64,000 nt of DNA from Diplolepis rosae (GCA_030998225.1 JAPYXD010000753.1:310001-374000); one strand, 5' to 3'. Counted from the first letter of the stretch, positions 34,870-47,530 are shown. Notes: a model not told the origin generated them from the letters alone. Numbers and translations: made by a program.

Positions 34870-36000
34870 ATAATATATATAATATAATATAATAATATAT
34901 AATAAAATATTACTATCGATTATATTTTGTATAACGCAACTGATGTTGAAGTAAAACAGAAATAATAGAAACGTGGATATAATAAAAAATAATAATGATA
35001 AAAACGTTCAAAAAATTATTCTAGTTAGAAAAGATTATTAGCTTCGAGACATGAGAGAATGACTTCAAAAAAACAAACAGAAAAAAAAATTTCATGCTAA
35101 TAACAAAAACCAGTGAGAAAAAAATTAGTTCCAGCCTCCACCTTGCCTGTTTAAATTTTAGTCTCGTGTCGACAAAAACTCATGACCACTGATTCCTTTT
35201 ATCCTACTTACGTTTTTTGCGCGGAAAAAACATCCCCCCCTCAATTCACTGCGTGTAAACTAGCCTATTATGCTAATTAGTAACCCTTTCATTCAACTCC
35301 CACCGCGTTAGGGTAAACCCTATAATCTTTTGAAACCAGATCAACATAAAAAAATTCAGCCCGTACTATTATTATATATTAAAATACTGTTGTATAACGC
35401 AATATATGTTATTGAATTCAAATATATGCGTAATTATAACGATTTAATGGTATTTTTTTATTGCAAGTTATTCTCGAAATTTTTCTGAGGCAAATTTCAC
35501 TCTGGAAAAGTAAAATTCCACTGCAAGAAATTTTAAATGGTGAATTTACCTTTTAAATCTAATTGGAAAATATTTCTTCGAATTATGATCCTGTTTATCA
35601 TCAATCTAGTTTCTTTTGACAATAATGAGAAGAAAAAAACAATCTGTACGCGATATTCGTCTAGTCGAGGGTGCAACAAAATCGGATTTTTTTCTACTTG
35701 GTAAGGGGATAAAAAGTAGAGAAAGGATTGCACGCTTCCTATGAGCGATGAGAAAAAAATGGCTTAAAAAGTTTTAAAACTAATAGGGTGAAAGAAAGAG
35801 AAGGCAAGTTATTACAAGTATCGTGATCTTTCTATACCAGCACGTTGCTGAATTGAATTAGTGATAGTGATTAACGGTGACTAATCGACTGCTGCAGCTG
35901 TTCGGCTATTTTTTAGTTATGGAAAGTTGAAACCAAAAAGGAATATATTATTTTAATTAAAATGAAATACATAAATATGAAAATTAATGAAAATTTTATA
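34870..36000. other. Unique AT-rich DNA
   Basis: No gene seen. A short GC-richer stretch at about 35120-35340 contains ATGCTAATTAGT, a POU/homeodomain-like site, and C-rich runs. Its role is unknown. Confidence 0.35.
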
Positions 36001-36009
36001 AAATTTTGT

Positions 36010-36650
36010 TTAGAAAAGGAATTCAATTCGAATGAATCCGAGTCATTCCAAACCAATCCGAAAAACGTTTCGTATCTCATTGGATGAAAAAGGTTAAAAA
36101 ATAAATCCGAATTAATCCGATTCATTTCGCTTCAATCCGAGGAGTCGGAAATATAGTTTTAAATCTAAGGCAATCCGAATCAAATCATTAATCAAAGCAA
36201 ACTTAGCGAAAGTTTCGGGAACAAATTCAATCCGAATGTACCCGAGTCATTCCATAATCTGTTTCTGAGCCATTCGGAATCATTTAGAACTGATATGAAA
36301 AACGTTTCTTATTTCCTTTGATAAAAAAGGATTAAAAATCAATCTGACTTAACCCGATTTATTCCGCTTCAATCAGAAGAATCAATGAGAATGAATCCGA
36401 GCTCAGATTGATCTAGAGCGAATTTTTAACCCAAATGAATCCGAGCCGAACCGACCTTGGATCTATTCGGATTGACTCAGATTAAAAACTTGGTTCGGAT
36501 TTATTAGGACTGATACCTTGGATTGAAGCGGAATTAATCGGATATAAATTCAATCCAAATCAATTCGAGCGATTTCGATACATTCGGAGTCATTCCGAAC
36601 CAATCTGAAAAATGTTTTGTATCTCGTTTCATGAAAAATGGTCAAAAATG
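36010..36650. repeat. AATCCGA-motif repeat block, block 4
   Basis: Recurring AATCCGA, CATTCCGAACCAATC and TATCTCGTTTGATGAAAAA-like units of the family defined at 25949-26996. An internal GCGAAAGTTTCGG end occurs near 36195. The block runs directly into the palindrome at 36655. Confidence 0.6.
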
Positions 36651-36654
36651 GTTT

Positions 36655-36919
36655 CCAGATTTGACACGCGAACGTTACGCACACAACGCAGACAGCAGTA
36701 CATACGTGAGAATGGTTGCGCGCGTAGCGTAGTGTGTCTCCTGTACGCAGTGGTTTTCTGAGTTTTCTCTGGTTGAAGGCTCCTTGTCAAGGGAAGAAAA
36801 TTAGAGAAATCTCAGAGAACCACTGCGAACAGCAGACACATTACGCTGCGCGCGCAACCATTCTCACGCACGTACGGCTGTTGGCGTTGTGTGCTTAACG
36901 TTCGCGTGTCAAATCTGGA
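36655..36919. mobile_element. 265 bp palindromic element
   Basis: Long inverted arms begin CCAGATTTGACACGCGAACG and end with the inverse. Paired inner segments include ACAACGCAGACAGC, GAATGGTTGCGCGCG and CAGTGGTTTTCTGAG. The centre is about 30 bp. CpG and CGCG are frequent, unlike the surroundings. No clear target duplication was found. It is a foldback/MITE candidate lying at the junction of two repeat families. Confidence 0.65.
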
Positions 36920-36924
36920 TACAC

Positions 36925-38420
36925 TGGTTTGGGCTAGTATAGTACAGTATGGCGTAGTAACGTGTGGCCTTTTCTTCAGCATGGTATTGTATTGTTTGAT
37001 GTTATGATATGATCTAGTATTGTATCGCCTTGTGAGGTATAATTTTTTTCTAATCTGATGAAGATAGTGTAGTATTGTTTGGTATAATATGGTGGGGTAT
37101 GGTGTGACATAGTATATTATTGTATGGTATTGTGTAGCGTAAAATGGTCTTGCCAGATTATTTTACAGTATCATATGGTATAATGTTGTCTAGCACGATA
37201 TATTTGATTGAGATCTAGCATAGTAGATAGGGTATCACCTTCGTGTTGATTAAGGTGTACAATAGTTTTGTGTAGTATAATTTTTAATGGTAAATAGGGT
37301 ATGTTATAGAATAATATGTTATGATATGATCTAGTATAGCATCGTCTTGTTAGATATCATTTTGTCTAATGTGATGTAGATAGTGTAGTATGGTTTCCTA
37401 TAATATGGTGAGGTATTAAGTGACATGGTATAGTATTGTATACCATTGTTTGGCTTAAAATGATCTTGCCAGATCATTTTACAGTATCATGTGGTATGAT
37501 GTTGTCTAGCACGATATATTTGCATTAGATCTAGCATAGTAGGTCGGGTATCACGTTCGTGTTCATTAAGGTGTACAATAGTTTTGTGTAGTATAATTTT
37601 TTATGGTAAATAGGTTATGTTATAGAATAATATGTTATGATATGATCTAGTATAGCATCGTTTTGTTAGATATCATTTTGTCATTCATTTTGTCATTCAT
37701 ATGGTGAGGTATTAAGTGACATGGTATAGTATTGTATACCATTGGTTGGCTTAAAATGATCTTGACAGGTCATTTTACAGTATCATGTAGTATGATCTTG
37801 TCTAGCACGATATATTTGCATTAGATCTAGCATAGTAGGTCGGGTATCACGTTCGTGTTGAATAAGGCGTACAATAGTTTTGTGTAGTATAATTTTTTAT
37901 GGTAAATAGAGTATGTTATAGAATAATATGTTATGATATGTTCTAGTATAGTATCGTCTTGTGAGATATAATTTTGTCCAATCTGATGTAGATAGTGTAG
38001 TATGGTTTCGTATAAAATGGTGAGGTATGGTTTGACATGGTATATTATTGTATGGTATTTAGTGACGTAAAATGGTCTTGCCAGATCATTTTACAGTATC
38101 ATATGGTATGATGTTGTCTAGCGCGATATATTTGAATTAGATCTAGCATAGTAGGTAGGGTATCACGTTCGTGTTGAATAAGGTGTATAATAGTTTTGTG
38201 TAGTATAATTTTGTACAGTAAATATTGTATGTTATAGAATAAAATGGTATTTTATGATATAATCTAGTATAGCATCGTCTTGTGAGGTATAAGTTTGTCT
38301 AATCTGATTTAGATAGTGTAGTATGGTTTCGTATAATATGGTGAGGTATGGTGCAACATGGTACAGTATTGTATGTTATATTGTGGTATATAATGTTCTT
38401 TGATGTGGTCATATATTGTA
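36925..38420. repeat. Tandem array, about 305 bp period, GTATGGTATAGT motif
   Basis: Anchor TCTTGCCAGATCATTTTACA recurs near 37147, 37452, 37760 and 38069, a period of about 305 bp. Each unit is itself composed of GTATGGTATAGT/ATGATATGATCTAGTAT decamer-like words, so two levels of repetition exist. One unit has a short deletion near 37680. No coding sequence. Confidence 0.8.
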
Positions 38421-38429
38421 TTCTATCTA

Positions 38430-40430
38430 TCACTTATTTCCTTACGTCTTGTAATAGTTAGATAACTCTTATATAACTCTATTTCTCTCTCTATTTGTCT
38501 GAAGTCTATCAAATATTACATTGTGTTATGTAGCAGTTATATAACTATTCTACAACCTCGTTTTTCTGCGAAAATTACATAAGTTTCCACATGTAGTGTT
38601 TTTGATTGAAAAGAAATTTATTCCCTTATATTTAGTATTCCCATGCGGTGAATTTTTAGATATTTGAATTTCAAAGGGCTGTAGCGATGATTAATCCCAA
38701 TAAAATGAACTTATAGTTCAACTAAAATGATAGACCTATGATGATTGAATGTTTGCCCGTACACTGGCTGTGAAAAACACATAAATAATCTATCGTTGTC
38801 GTTATGGTGGCGGTGTGGGGTAACTGCAAACGTGTTTTGCCTCGTGTCAGTTATTTCAGAATGTAGCTCGTTTAGCGTGAATGTGAGTGTGCGCTTTTAT
38901 TTCTAAAAAAAAGGGAGATGACACTGGGGGCTATTGAAAACTACTTTTATATCTCTATTCTAGATTTTCGGTTGCCCTCTTAATTTTTAGGCATTTAATT
39001 CGAACCATGAACATAATTTGGATGCATTATATATTTCAGATCGAATAAATTAATTGAATAACGGAAGCTTTGTTATTATTATTATTAGGATTTGAATTTA
39101 ACAAAATATACTTTTAACAATTTGTTGACTAAGCTAATACTAACTAATATTTCAAATATTCGTAAAATAGGGTACTTACACGGAAATTTTTCCCACGTAT
39201 GATACATAAAGTATTGATTTACGTAAAATTTTATTTGTACGATCAAATTTTAATATTGAAAATACGATATAACAGTCACACGTCAATCAGGGGTTACGCT
39301 CACGCGTGACAGAGTCTCGTGTTTCCGATTGAATTTTTTACGCTGAAAATTTACGTACTCATTCATGTGAGCTGCTCCAAAAAAATTCTGCGAGTGGCTC
39401 CAAAAGACGCAGAGTGTTGAATCGCTTTTTTTGCATGAAACCGTTGAACTATCGTTACCACCTCAACTTCTGATCGCCCGGCAGGAGTCATGAATACAAA
39501 AGTCAGGAGAGAAAAAGTACATATCCTGCAATTTATGCCCTAAGAGTTGTATCGTAAGTATAATATCTAGTGGAAAATTGCAGTCCAAAGAAAAACAGAA
39601 AAATAATAGGTAAAGACCGATTTAACGCATGTTTTTAACTTTAGTGTCTCTTGTTTTATCATTTGAACTTTCCTTACTAATTTCCACATATCTTGAAATT
39701 TAAGCATATTCTCAATTTTCGAACCATAAATTTACGCAATTTTAGGATTCAATAATCTTAAACGTTTTTAACGGTATATTGAATTTATTATAAGTCTATT
39801 AATTTTAATATGTTGCGTGTATTAAAAATAATTTGCCTTCGTATATTAAATTTAATAATATTTTTAACAGGTTATTTTTTCATTTTAAAGAAATTCTGAA
39901 ATATTCTTCTAAAAATGATTCTGGAATTAACCAGGTGGTATTTTTTTATGTTTTTTTCAAAAGTATATCAATGTGAGAACCAGAGTAAATAGTACGTATG
40001 TAAAGTAGATAGAACTTGAGATACTTCATGGCTCGATAACGATAAAAAATGAAAAATAAGCAGAAACAGAAAAAGCAAAAGAGAACAAAATTAAATTCAT
40101 ATCCTTCTTGAGAGAGGAGTCTATAGACACATCGATCGTCCAATATTCCCTGCACTGTTTATGACTAGTAACGCTATAAATGTAGTCCATAAAAAAGCTG
40201 CTTCTTCGCGGAGTAGTAAAAGAAAGAAAAGAAAGAAATGTATCTAAACCGCGAAACTGTTATGCGTGACACTTGAAACGGATTTACTGCATATTGCTTC
40301 AATGGATTTCCCAGTTGAGGGAAATTCATCGAAAAAAATAAATTTTAATACTTTTGGGATTTAAGCAACTCAGAAACTGTTAATACTTTTCTTTATATAT
40401 CAGCTGCGCATTATTGTTTATAAGGCTTTA
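38430..40430. other. Unique AT-rich DNA
   Basis: About 2 kb without a recognisable gene or transposon end. A GC-richer patch near 38790-38880 and another near 39290-39500 (with CACGCGTGAC and CTCACGCGTG) are non-repetitive and might be regulatory. Confidence 0.35.
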
Positions 40431-40439
40431 ATATCAAAA

Positions 40440-41560
40440 TGAAAATATATTTCTATAAAACTGAGGAATTACAAAACGGCTTATTTGATCCAGAAAAAAG
40501 TCTTATTTGAATTTAAGAAATCATTTTTTCAACTTCACTGAGAAAACAGTTTCTTTGAATCAAAGAAACATTTCTTTAATATACGGTCAAAGAAAAAATT
40601 TATTTGAATAAAAGAAACTTTTGTCAGTTCAAATAAATTTTCTTTGATCCAAAGAAATACACTGAGAAAACAGTTTCTTTGAATCAAAGAAACATTTCTT
40701 TAATATACGGTCAAAGAAAAAATTTATTTGAATAAAAGAAACTTTTGTCAGTTCAAATAAATTTTCTTTGATCCAAAGAAATACACTGAGAAAACAGTTT
40801 CTTTGAATCAAAGAAACATTTCTTTAATATACGGTGAAAGAAAAAATTTATTTGAATAAAAGAAACTTTTGTCAGTTCAAATAAATTTTCTTTGATCCAA
40901 AGAAATACACTGAGAAAACAGTTTCTTTGAATCAAAAAAACATTTCTTTGATATGCGGCCCAAGAAAAAATTTCTTTAAATTAAAGAAAGTTTTGTTAAT
41001 TTAAAAAAATGTTCTTTGATCCAAAGAAATTAAAGAAAATTTTTTTGAATCAACAAAATTTTCTTCAATTCAAAGAAATTTTTTCTTTGAGCGTATATCA
41101 AAGAAACTGTTTTCTGGGTGTTCATATCTTAAATTCGAAGTAATAACACCTTTAGAACAAATATAAATTTATTTGATTTTAAGAAATCACCTTTTTAGTT
41201 TTTTTTAAATGAAAGAAATTTTTTTTTAACATTATTTATTTGATTTAAAATATATTTATTTGATTCAAATACAACACCGGCAAAAACTTAAGGAATGATT
41301 TATTTAATTTTATTATTTGATATAAGACAATTCGTTCTTTGGATTAAAGAAAATATTTCTGTTAATCACATTACACACGTACTTATGCAACTACACAGAT
41401 ATTCATTTCTTAAATTCAAAGAAAAAAAAAAACAATCAAGAAATTTCTTTGAATCAAATAAACTTTTATTTGTCCGTACAGCAATGCAAAAATTTATTTG
41501 AGTTAAAGAAATTTTTTTTTATTCAAAGAAACTTTTTTCTGTTTGTTATATTGCAAAAAA
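40440..41560. repeat. Tandem array, 124 bp period, TTTCTTTGAATCAAAGAAA motif
   Basis: Units start CACTGAGAAAACAGTTTC at 40536, 40660, 40784 and 40908, exactly 124 bp apart. The first two are identical by eye and the third differs by one base, so the expansion is recent. The fourth and the sequence to about 41560 are diverged. The core word TTTCTTTGAATCAAAGAAA is self-complementary. Twin 60-codon antisense frames across it are artefacts of the repeat. Confidence 0.85.
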
Positions 41561-41569
41561 GAATGGAAA

Positions 41570-42330
41570 ATTCAAGATGAATTTCTATATAAATGTAAAA
41601 ACTTATCGATACATTTGTACATATTTGAGTTTAAAAAAATTAAAACTGAGAACAAAAAAGATTGAAAATACTCTTTTTTGTCAATATTTTCTAAAATTGT
41701 ATAACATTATTTTTTTCTTCTTTTTTTAAAAAAAATGATCACAAGCGTATATTTAAAAAACGCAAAAAAAGGTAAGCAATCGTTTCGGCCGCATGTATGG
41801 GATATATATCAATAAAAAGAATAAGAGAAATTTTTAAATTCTTGAGTCAATAAAATAATATACATGTTTTGAAATATGTAACCTTATAATGTTAATAATG
41901 GCATTTATATTTTTCATTTTAGCTATGTGGCATCACGTTTACGAAATCATTTCATTTTACCTGAATAAAACTTTACAGATGAGAAAAAATAAATCAATTA
42001 TTTGAATCTTGTAAAGAATCTCTTAAAACTTGAAATTAGTTAAGGTGAAAAGGTGGATATTGAAGAGCGAGCTAGTTAGCATCGGTCAGCATTGGTAATT
42101 GAGCGTAACCATGGAAATGCTTGTTTGGGTGGGTTCTCATTCTCTCAAGTATGAAGAGTCATTCAAAAGGGTTGTAAAATAGGGTCGAATAAGAGTCAAG
42201 GACGAATATAAATACAGCAAAACCCCCGTAGAAATGAAGTAATCTTAACTTAATTTATTAGATTAAATGATTTTCTTAAAGTGATCACTTTTTTTTAATT
42301 ACAATTTTTTCAGAAAAAGCCACTAAAACC
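41570..42330. other. Unique AT-rich spacer
   Basis: No gene seen. The segment near 42080-42160 contains GCGTAACCATGGAAATGC, a weak X-box-like site, in otherwise featureless DNA. Confidence 0.35.
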
Positions 42331-42339
42331 AGATTTTCC

Positions 42340-42545
42340 TTTCAAAAATATCTCTACGAGAATCCGTACAGGTTTCGATTTGGGTTCCTGTACGGGAACC
42401 CACGGAGGAACCTGTACGGGTTCGTGCATAGTGTTTTGTTTGCTTGATGCTGTAAAAGTTCCAACATAAAATCCACTACGAAAATTTAATACTCCACTTT
42501 ATATAAGAACCCTTGCAGGATCCCATATGGGTCCCTGGACTAATT
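42340..42545. repeat. GGGTTCCTGTACGGGAACCC motif cluster
   Basis: The palindromic word GTTCCTGTACGGGAAC and partial copies (CCTGTACGGGTTC, GATCCCATATGGGTCCC) recur within 200 bp. It resembles the arms of the 3613 foldback in design but not in sequence. Confidence 0.45.
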
Positions 42546-42769
42546 CCTATTTTGAAAATGAAATCCAGCCTCAAATTAAAGATTACTTTCAGCCTGAAAT
42601 GCTTCCTAGGTGGCAGAAAATATTTTACATGTATCTAATGGTTAATTTAATCCTAAAGCTGACCTATTTTGGATTTAAATGTTCAGTTGTCAGAATTTGA
42701 GACAAAAATAGTGTTGTCAGCTGTAAACAGAAAATTAAAGTTGTTGATTTTTGAGTCCCTAGTACTTAA

Positions 42770-43050
42770 ACTATTCCGAGCCATTCCGAAATCTATTTTC
42801 AAACCAATCGTCAAAACGTTTCGTATCTTGTTTTATAAAAAAGGATCAAAAATCAATCCGACTTAATCCGATTCATTCCGCTTCCATCCGAGGCATCAAC
42901 GAGAATGAATCCGAGCTCAGATTGACCTAGAGGGAATTTTTAACCCAAATGAATCCGATCAAACCGACCTTGGATTCATTCGGATTGGTTCCAAATGGCT
43001 CGAATTCGTTCAGATTGGATTCTTTTCCAAAACTTTCGCTAGCTATCGTT
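42770..43050. repeat. AATCCGA-motif repeat block, block 5
   Basis: Starts near TTCCGAGCCATTCCGAAATC and ends near TCCAAAACTTTCGCTAG, both family-like edges. Central units include AATCCGACTTAATCCGATTC and the inverse. It is a short, internally deleted copy. Confidence 0.55.
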
Positions 43051-43379
43051 ACTATACCTTGAAGTTTATAAATCAGCTTAAAAGAAAAAATTCCACACCA
43101 AAAGATAGTTTCATGATTAAGATACTTAATTATCAAATACCTAAAATTAAGGGTCACACTACCTTAAATTAAGCTCATTTAACCCTTCATTTAATTACGC
43201 GTAATATTATTAAGACATTTTTTTACTCTATTCCAGACGGAATCCAAATTTTCTCTTTTTTCAGAAAATATATACTACATCATTAAAATCCCTTCCTCAG
43301 ACAAATTCAAACACAAAAACGGTACAAAACTCCTGGATATCTTCACTATCAATGTAGTTACACCAAAAAGCGATTCAGA

Positions 43380-43980
43380 CAACTAAAGAGAGAGATAGAG
43401 AGAGAGAAAAAAAAGAAAAAGCCTCATAAGAACGAACGCGCGGACCAGGGTAGAGAGTTGCTATAGAAACACTAATTCCTTCTCTTTTCCTCTCTCTCAC
43501 TCTCTCTTTCTTCACTGATAGCACCCAACTCGCTTCCTCTCTCTTGCTCACTCGCGCGCGCGCGAGATCCCATGCAACGGGGAAAGAAAAAATAGCGAGG
43601 GTGAAAAACCTGAGGGTGACTCAAATAAAAAAACGGATCAATATTAACTCTTTTTTCAGGGGTAGATGGCCCACGATAGTGGGGGTGCCTGAGTACACCC
43701 CCTCCCCCCTCTATTGCAGTCGTGATCGCCCGACATAACCACCAAAGCGCTGTCGCTTCGTCTCCCTCGTTTTCTGTCTACGCAAAGCTATCCTCTCCCT
43801 CTTTTCCGGAACCTTTTCGTCCGTTTCATCTCATTCCAACTTTTCTTTCTCACCCTATTTCTTAACTCTCTTCTCCCGTTTCCATCTCTCCTATAACAAC
43901 TACAACTCGAATCCAACGACGAATATCGAATTACCCCTTGTAAAAGGCGTCCAAAGGACGAAAAAAGCTGATCGGGTTTT
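43380..43980. promoter_or_regulatory. Promoter-like island with GA/CT tracts and X-box
   Basis: A unique block containing GAGAGAGA tracts, long CT-rich runs (TCTCTCTCACTCTCTC), the CpG run CGCGCGCGCG and an X-box-like GTTGCTATAGAAAC at 43457-43470. GAGA tracts and CpG runs are typical of insect promoters, and RFX factors bind X-boxes in ciliary genes. No coding exon could be recognised on either strand nearby. Promoter function is an inference. Confidence 0.4.
43457..43470 (+). promoter_or_regulatory. X-box-like (RFX) site
   Basis: GTTGCTATAGAAAC fits the imperfect-palindrome consensus RYYNYYN(1-3)RRNRAC. It lies in a non-repetitive, promoter-like island. Confidence 0.45.
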
Positions 43981-43989
43981 TTTATGCGT

Positions 43990-46190
43990 TTCGGTGAGGA
44001 TAGTTTCGGATTGGAATTCAATTTGAGCGAACCGGAGCTTTTCCGAGCCATTCCAAAATCTGTTAATGAACCATTCAGAATCATTGGAACCAACCCGAAA
44101 AAGGTTTTGTATTTCGTTTGATGAAAAAGAGTAAAAAGTCAATCCGCATTAATCCGCTTTATTCCGTTTCAATCCAGAGAATCTGAAACATGTTTTAATC
44201 CGTGTCAATCTGAATGATATTATTAAGCAAAGCTGCCTTGGCGAAAGTTTCGGGGAAAAATTCAATCCGTCTGAATCCAAGTCATTCCATAATTCGGAGC
44301 AAATCTGAAAAACGTTTCATATCTCGTTTGATGAAGAAGAGTAAAAAATCAATCCAACTTAATCCGCTTTATTCCATTTCAATCCGATGAATCTGAAACA
44401 TGTTTTTAATCCGTTTCAATCTGAATCAAATTATTCATCAAAGCCGCCTTGGCGAAAGTTTCGGAACCAAATTCAATCTGTCTGAATCCGAGTCATTCCA
44501 TAATTCGGAACCAATGCGAAAAACGTTTCGTATCTCGTTTGATGAAGAAGAGTAAAAAATTAATCCAACTTAATCCGCTTTATTCCGTTTGAATACAATG
44601 AATCTTAAACAAGTTTTAAATCCGTTTCAATCTGAATGAAATTATTAATCAAAGCCACCTTGGTGAAAGTTTCGGAGACAAATTAAATCCGTCTGAATCC
44701 GAGTAATTCCATAATCAGTTTCTGAACCATTCGGAACCAATCCGAAAAACATTTCGTATCTCGTTTAATGAAACAGAGTAAAAAGTCAATACGATTTAAT
44801 CCGCTCTATTCCGTTTCAATCCGGTGAATCTAAAACAACTTTTTAATCAGAGTTAATCTGAATCAAATTATTAATCAAAGTCGCCTTGGCGAAAGTTTCG
44901 TGGAAAAAATTCAATCCGTCTGAATCCGAGTCATTCCATGATCTGTTTCTGAACCATTCGGAACCAATCCGAAAAACGTTTCGTATCTCGTTTGGTGAAG
45001 AAGAGTAAAAAATCAATCCAACTTAATCCGCTTTATTCCGTTTCAATCTGGTGAATCTAAAACAACTTTTTAATCAAAGTCAATTTGAATCAAATTATTC
45101 ATCAAAGCCGCCTTGACGGAAGTTTCGGAGACAAATTCAATCCGTCTGAATCCGAGTCATTCCATGATCTGTTTCTGAACCATTCGGAACCAATCCGAAA
45201 AACGTTTCGTATCTCGTTTGATGAAAAAGAGTAAATTGTTAATCCGCATTGATCCGCTTTATTCCGTTTCAATCTGGTGAATCTAAAACAACTTTTTAAT
45301 CAGAGTCAATTTGAATCAAATTATTAATCAAAGCCGCCTTGACGGAAGTTTCGGAGACAAATTCAATCCGTCTGAATCCGAGTCATTCCATGATCTGTTT
45401 CTGAACCATTCGGAACCAATCCGAAAAACGTTTCGTATCTCGTTTGATGAAAAAGAGTAAAAAGTCAATACGATTTAATCCGCTCTATTCCGTTTCAATC
45501 CGGTGAATCTAAAACAACTTTTTAATCAGAGTTAATCTGAATCAAATTATTAATCAAAGTCGCCTTGGCGAAAGTTTCGTGGAAAAATTCGATCCGTCTG
45601 AATTCGAGTCATTCTATAATCAGTTTCTGAACCATTCGAAACCAATCTGAAAAATGTTTCGTATCACGTTTGATGACAAAGAGTAAAAAGTCAATTCGAA
45701 ATAAATCTGCTTTATTCCGTTTCAATCTGGTGAATCTAAAACAACTTTTTAATCAGAGTCAATTTGAATCAAATTATTAATCAAAGCCGCCTTGGTGGTA
45801 GTTTCTAAGACAAATTAAATCCGTCTGAATCCGAGTCATTCCATGATCAGTTTCTGAAACATTCGGAACCAATCCGAAAAATATAATGTATCTTGTTTGA
45901 TGAAAAAGAGTAAAAAACCAATCCAACTTAATCCGCTTTATTCCGTTTCAATCCGGTGAATCTAAAACAAGTTTTTTATTCCGAGTTATGAATTCGAATC
46001 GAGACAAGTTCGGATTGATTCAATTCGAATTTTCTATCTGGAATTATTCCAAACTCCGATTGTACATTCCGTTTCGATCAATTTAATTTTGCATAAATTC
46101 GAAATAATTCGGATTGAAAAATTATTTCAGATTCATTTGGATTTATTTGTTTGAATTCAATTCCACTTCGAAACTTTTTCCAGGGTAGAT
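43990..46190. repeat. AATCCGA-family tandem array, about 230 bp period
   Basis: About eight tandem units. Words such as CAATCCGTCTGAATCCGAGT, GAACCATTCGGAACCAATCC and CGTATCTCGTTTGATGAA recur every 215-235 bp from 44260 to 45830. Each unit includes GCCTTGGCGAAAGTTTCGG, a copy of the family terminal motif, so the array looks like serially duplicated element ends. It closes with AACTTTTTCCAGGGTAG at about 46175-46191, a true right terminus. Confidence 0.8.
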
Positions 46191-46299
46191 ATTGTTCAAC
46201 ATCATCTTTTTTCCACACTGGCTTTCCCTTCATCCCATTTTATGATGCCTTTTCTATGTTTTCGAATTAACATAATGCTATAGCCGACCTCCTCTCTGC

Positions 46300-46770
46300 T
46301 AATCTTAAGGTGTTATTTAACACTTAGGAAACCTTGCAACATTGAAATTGTTCCAACATAACTTTTACGTAATTATTATGTTTTTAGTTTGAATAAGTTT
46401 TATAACAATTCTATGGAAGTACTTTCAAGTTTAGAAATACTTTGTAATGGTTTTAGAGTAGTTATCGAATTATTACGTTAATCTGATGTTTTTAATACAA
46501 TAAGAAATAAGGAATGTTATAAAAGTTTTAGAATATTGAATAAGAACAATTATGTAATAATATTAACGAAATATAACAGTACAACAAAGTTTTGATTGTT
46601 CTTCAACACTCGTTATGTAATTGTTTCATAGATGTTCTATCACTTTCTAAGGCAAATGTTACGTACCTTTTTTAAGGTTTAAGTCTATCATTTTAGGTAG
46701 GTAGCTTGCAAGAAATGTAACACACCTGTTCTGACAAGTTATAAAGAATGTTAGATCCTGAAGATAGGCA
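46300..46770. repeat. Degenerate GTAAC/GTTAC motif region
   Basis: Words such as TTACGTAATTATTATG, GTAACACACC and GTTATAAA recur loosely. They resemble the region at 62100-63998. No borders are visible. Confidence 0.35.
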
Positions 46771-46779
46771 ACTTACCTT

Positions 46780-47225
46780 ACTGAGATGTAAGAAGATACA
46801 CCTTTATTTTTTTCGATTTGAAAGCTCAATTGGAAATTGAATTTTAATGTTGAATCCCTATAATTAATATCATTATCCAACTGAGGAATATCACTTTATT
46901 AATTTACAAAACATTTTACCATAAAAGAATTTAATAAACAGGTATTTTTAAAAAATCCACTTTTTTATTTTTTCCAGCCAAATGAAAAAAGTTTTTTTAT
47001 GATTAAGGGTTAGTGAAAAAATACTCATTGAAATAAAAAGAATAGTTATGTAAACTAATTCAAAGGTAAATTTTATTATTTCAATTAGTATTAGTTTAGT
47101 ATCTCCTGTTTTAGTATTTATTATTCAATAACCAAATGTATTTGTAGAAATGCTTAGTAAATCAATAAAATTAGTGAATGGTTTCTTTTGAAATTTAAGC
47201 CAGGAAGAAATATCTTGACAAGGCA
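46780..47225. other. Unique AT-rich spacer
   Basis: Nothing recognised. Confidence 0.4.
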
Positions 47226-47229
47226 AATA

Positions 47230-47530
47230 TTTTCTCTAAATTTGAATCAGTGAGATTTCACTGATAAAATAGCTAGAAATGAGTTACATTTTTACTGACA
47301 ATCAGTGATATCTCACTGACAAGCAGTGAAATTTTCACTAAATTTCAGCAGTGAAATCGGCTTTACTCGTTAAACTCTACTGATTCACTCCAGTGACAAT
47401 TTAACTGTCATTCAGTCAAATTATTACTGAAACGAAAGTGTAACCCATTTCTACTAATTTCATCAGTCAAATCCTATTAATTCATACTAAAAGCGTCTAA
47501 ACATTTTCTATTGATTCAGATTTTGAATAT
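47230..47530. repeat. Old relative of the CTCTCTAAATC MITE
   Basis: Begins CTCTAAATTTGAATCAGTG and ends near TTGATTCAGATTTTG, with CACTGA/TCAGTG words throughout. Divergence is too high to see target duplications. Confidence 0.5.

Noticed and set aside
40629..40935. Two overlapping 60-codon frames encoding the same peptide
   Set aside because: They are successive units of the 124 bp tandem repeat, which does not preserve a reading frame (124 is not a multiple of 3) and has no start context.
40536..41031. Regularly spaced direct repeats resembling a CRISPR array
   Set aside because: Units are contiguous and repeat end to end with no unique spacers, in an evidently eukaryotic sequence.
43788..44142. 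Two antisense frames near the X-box island
   Set aside because: They partly cover the AATCCGA repeat block and have no recognisable domain.
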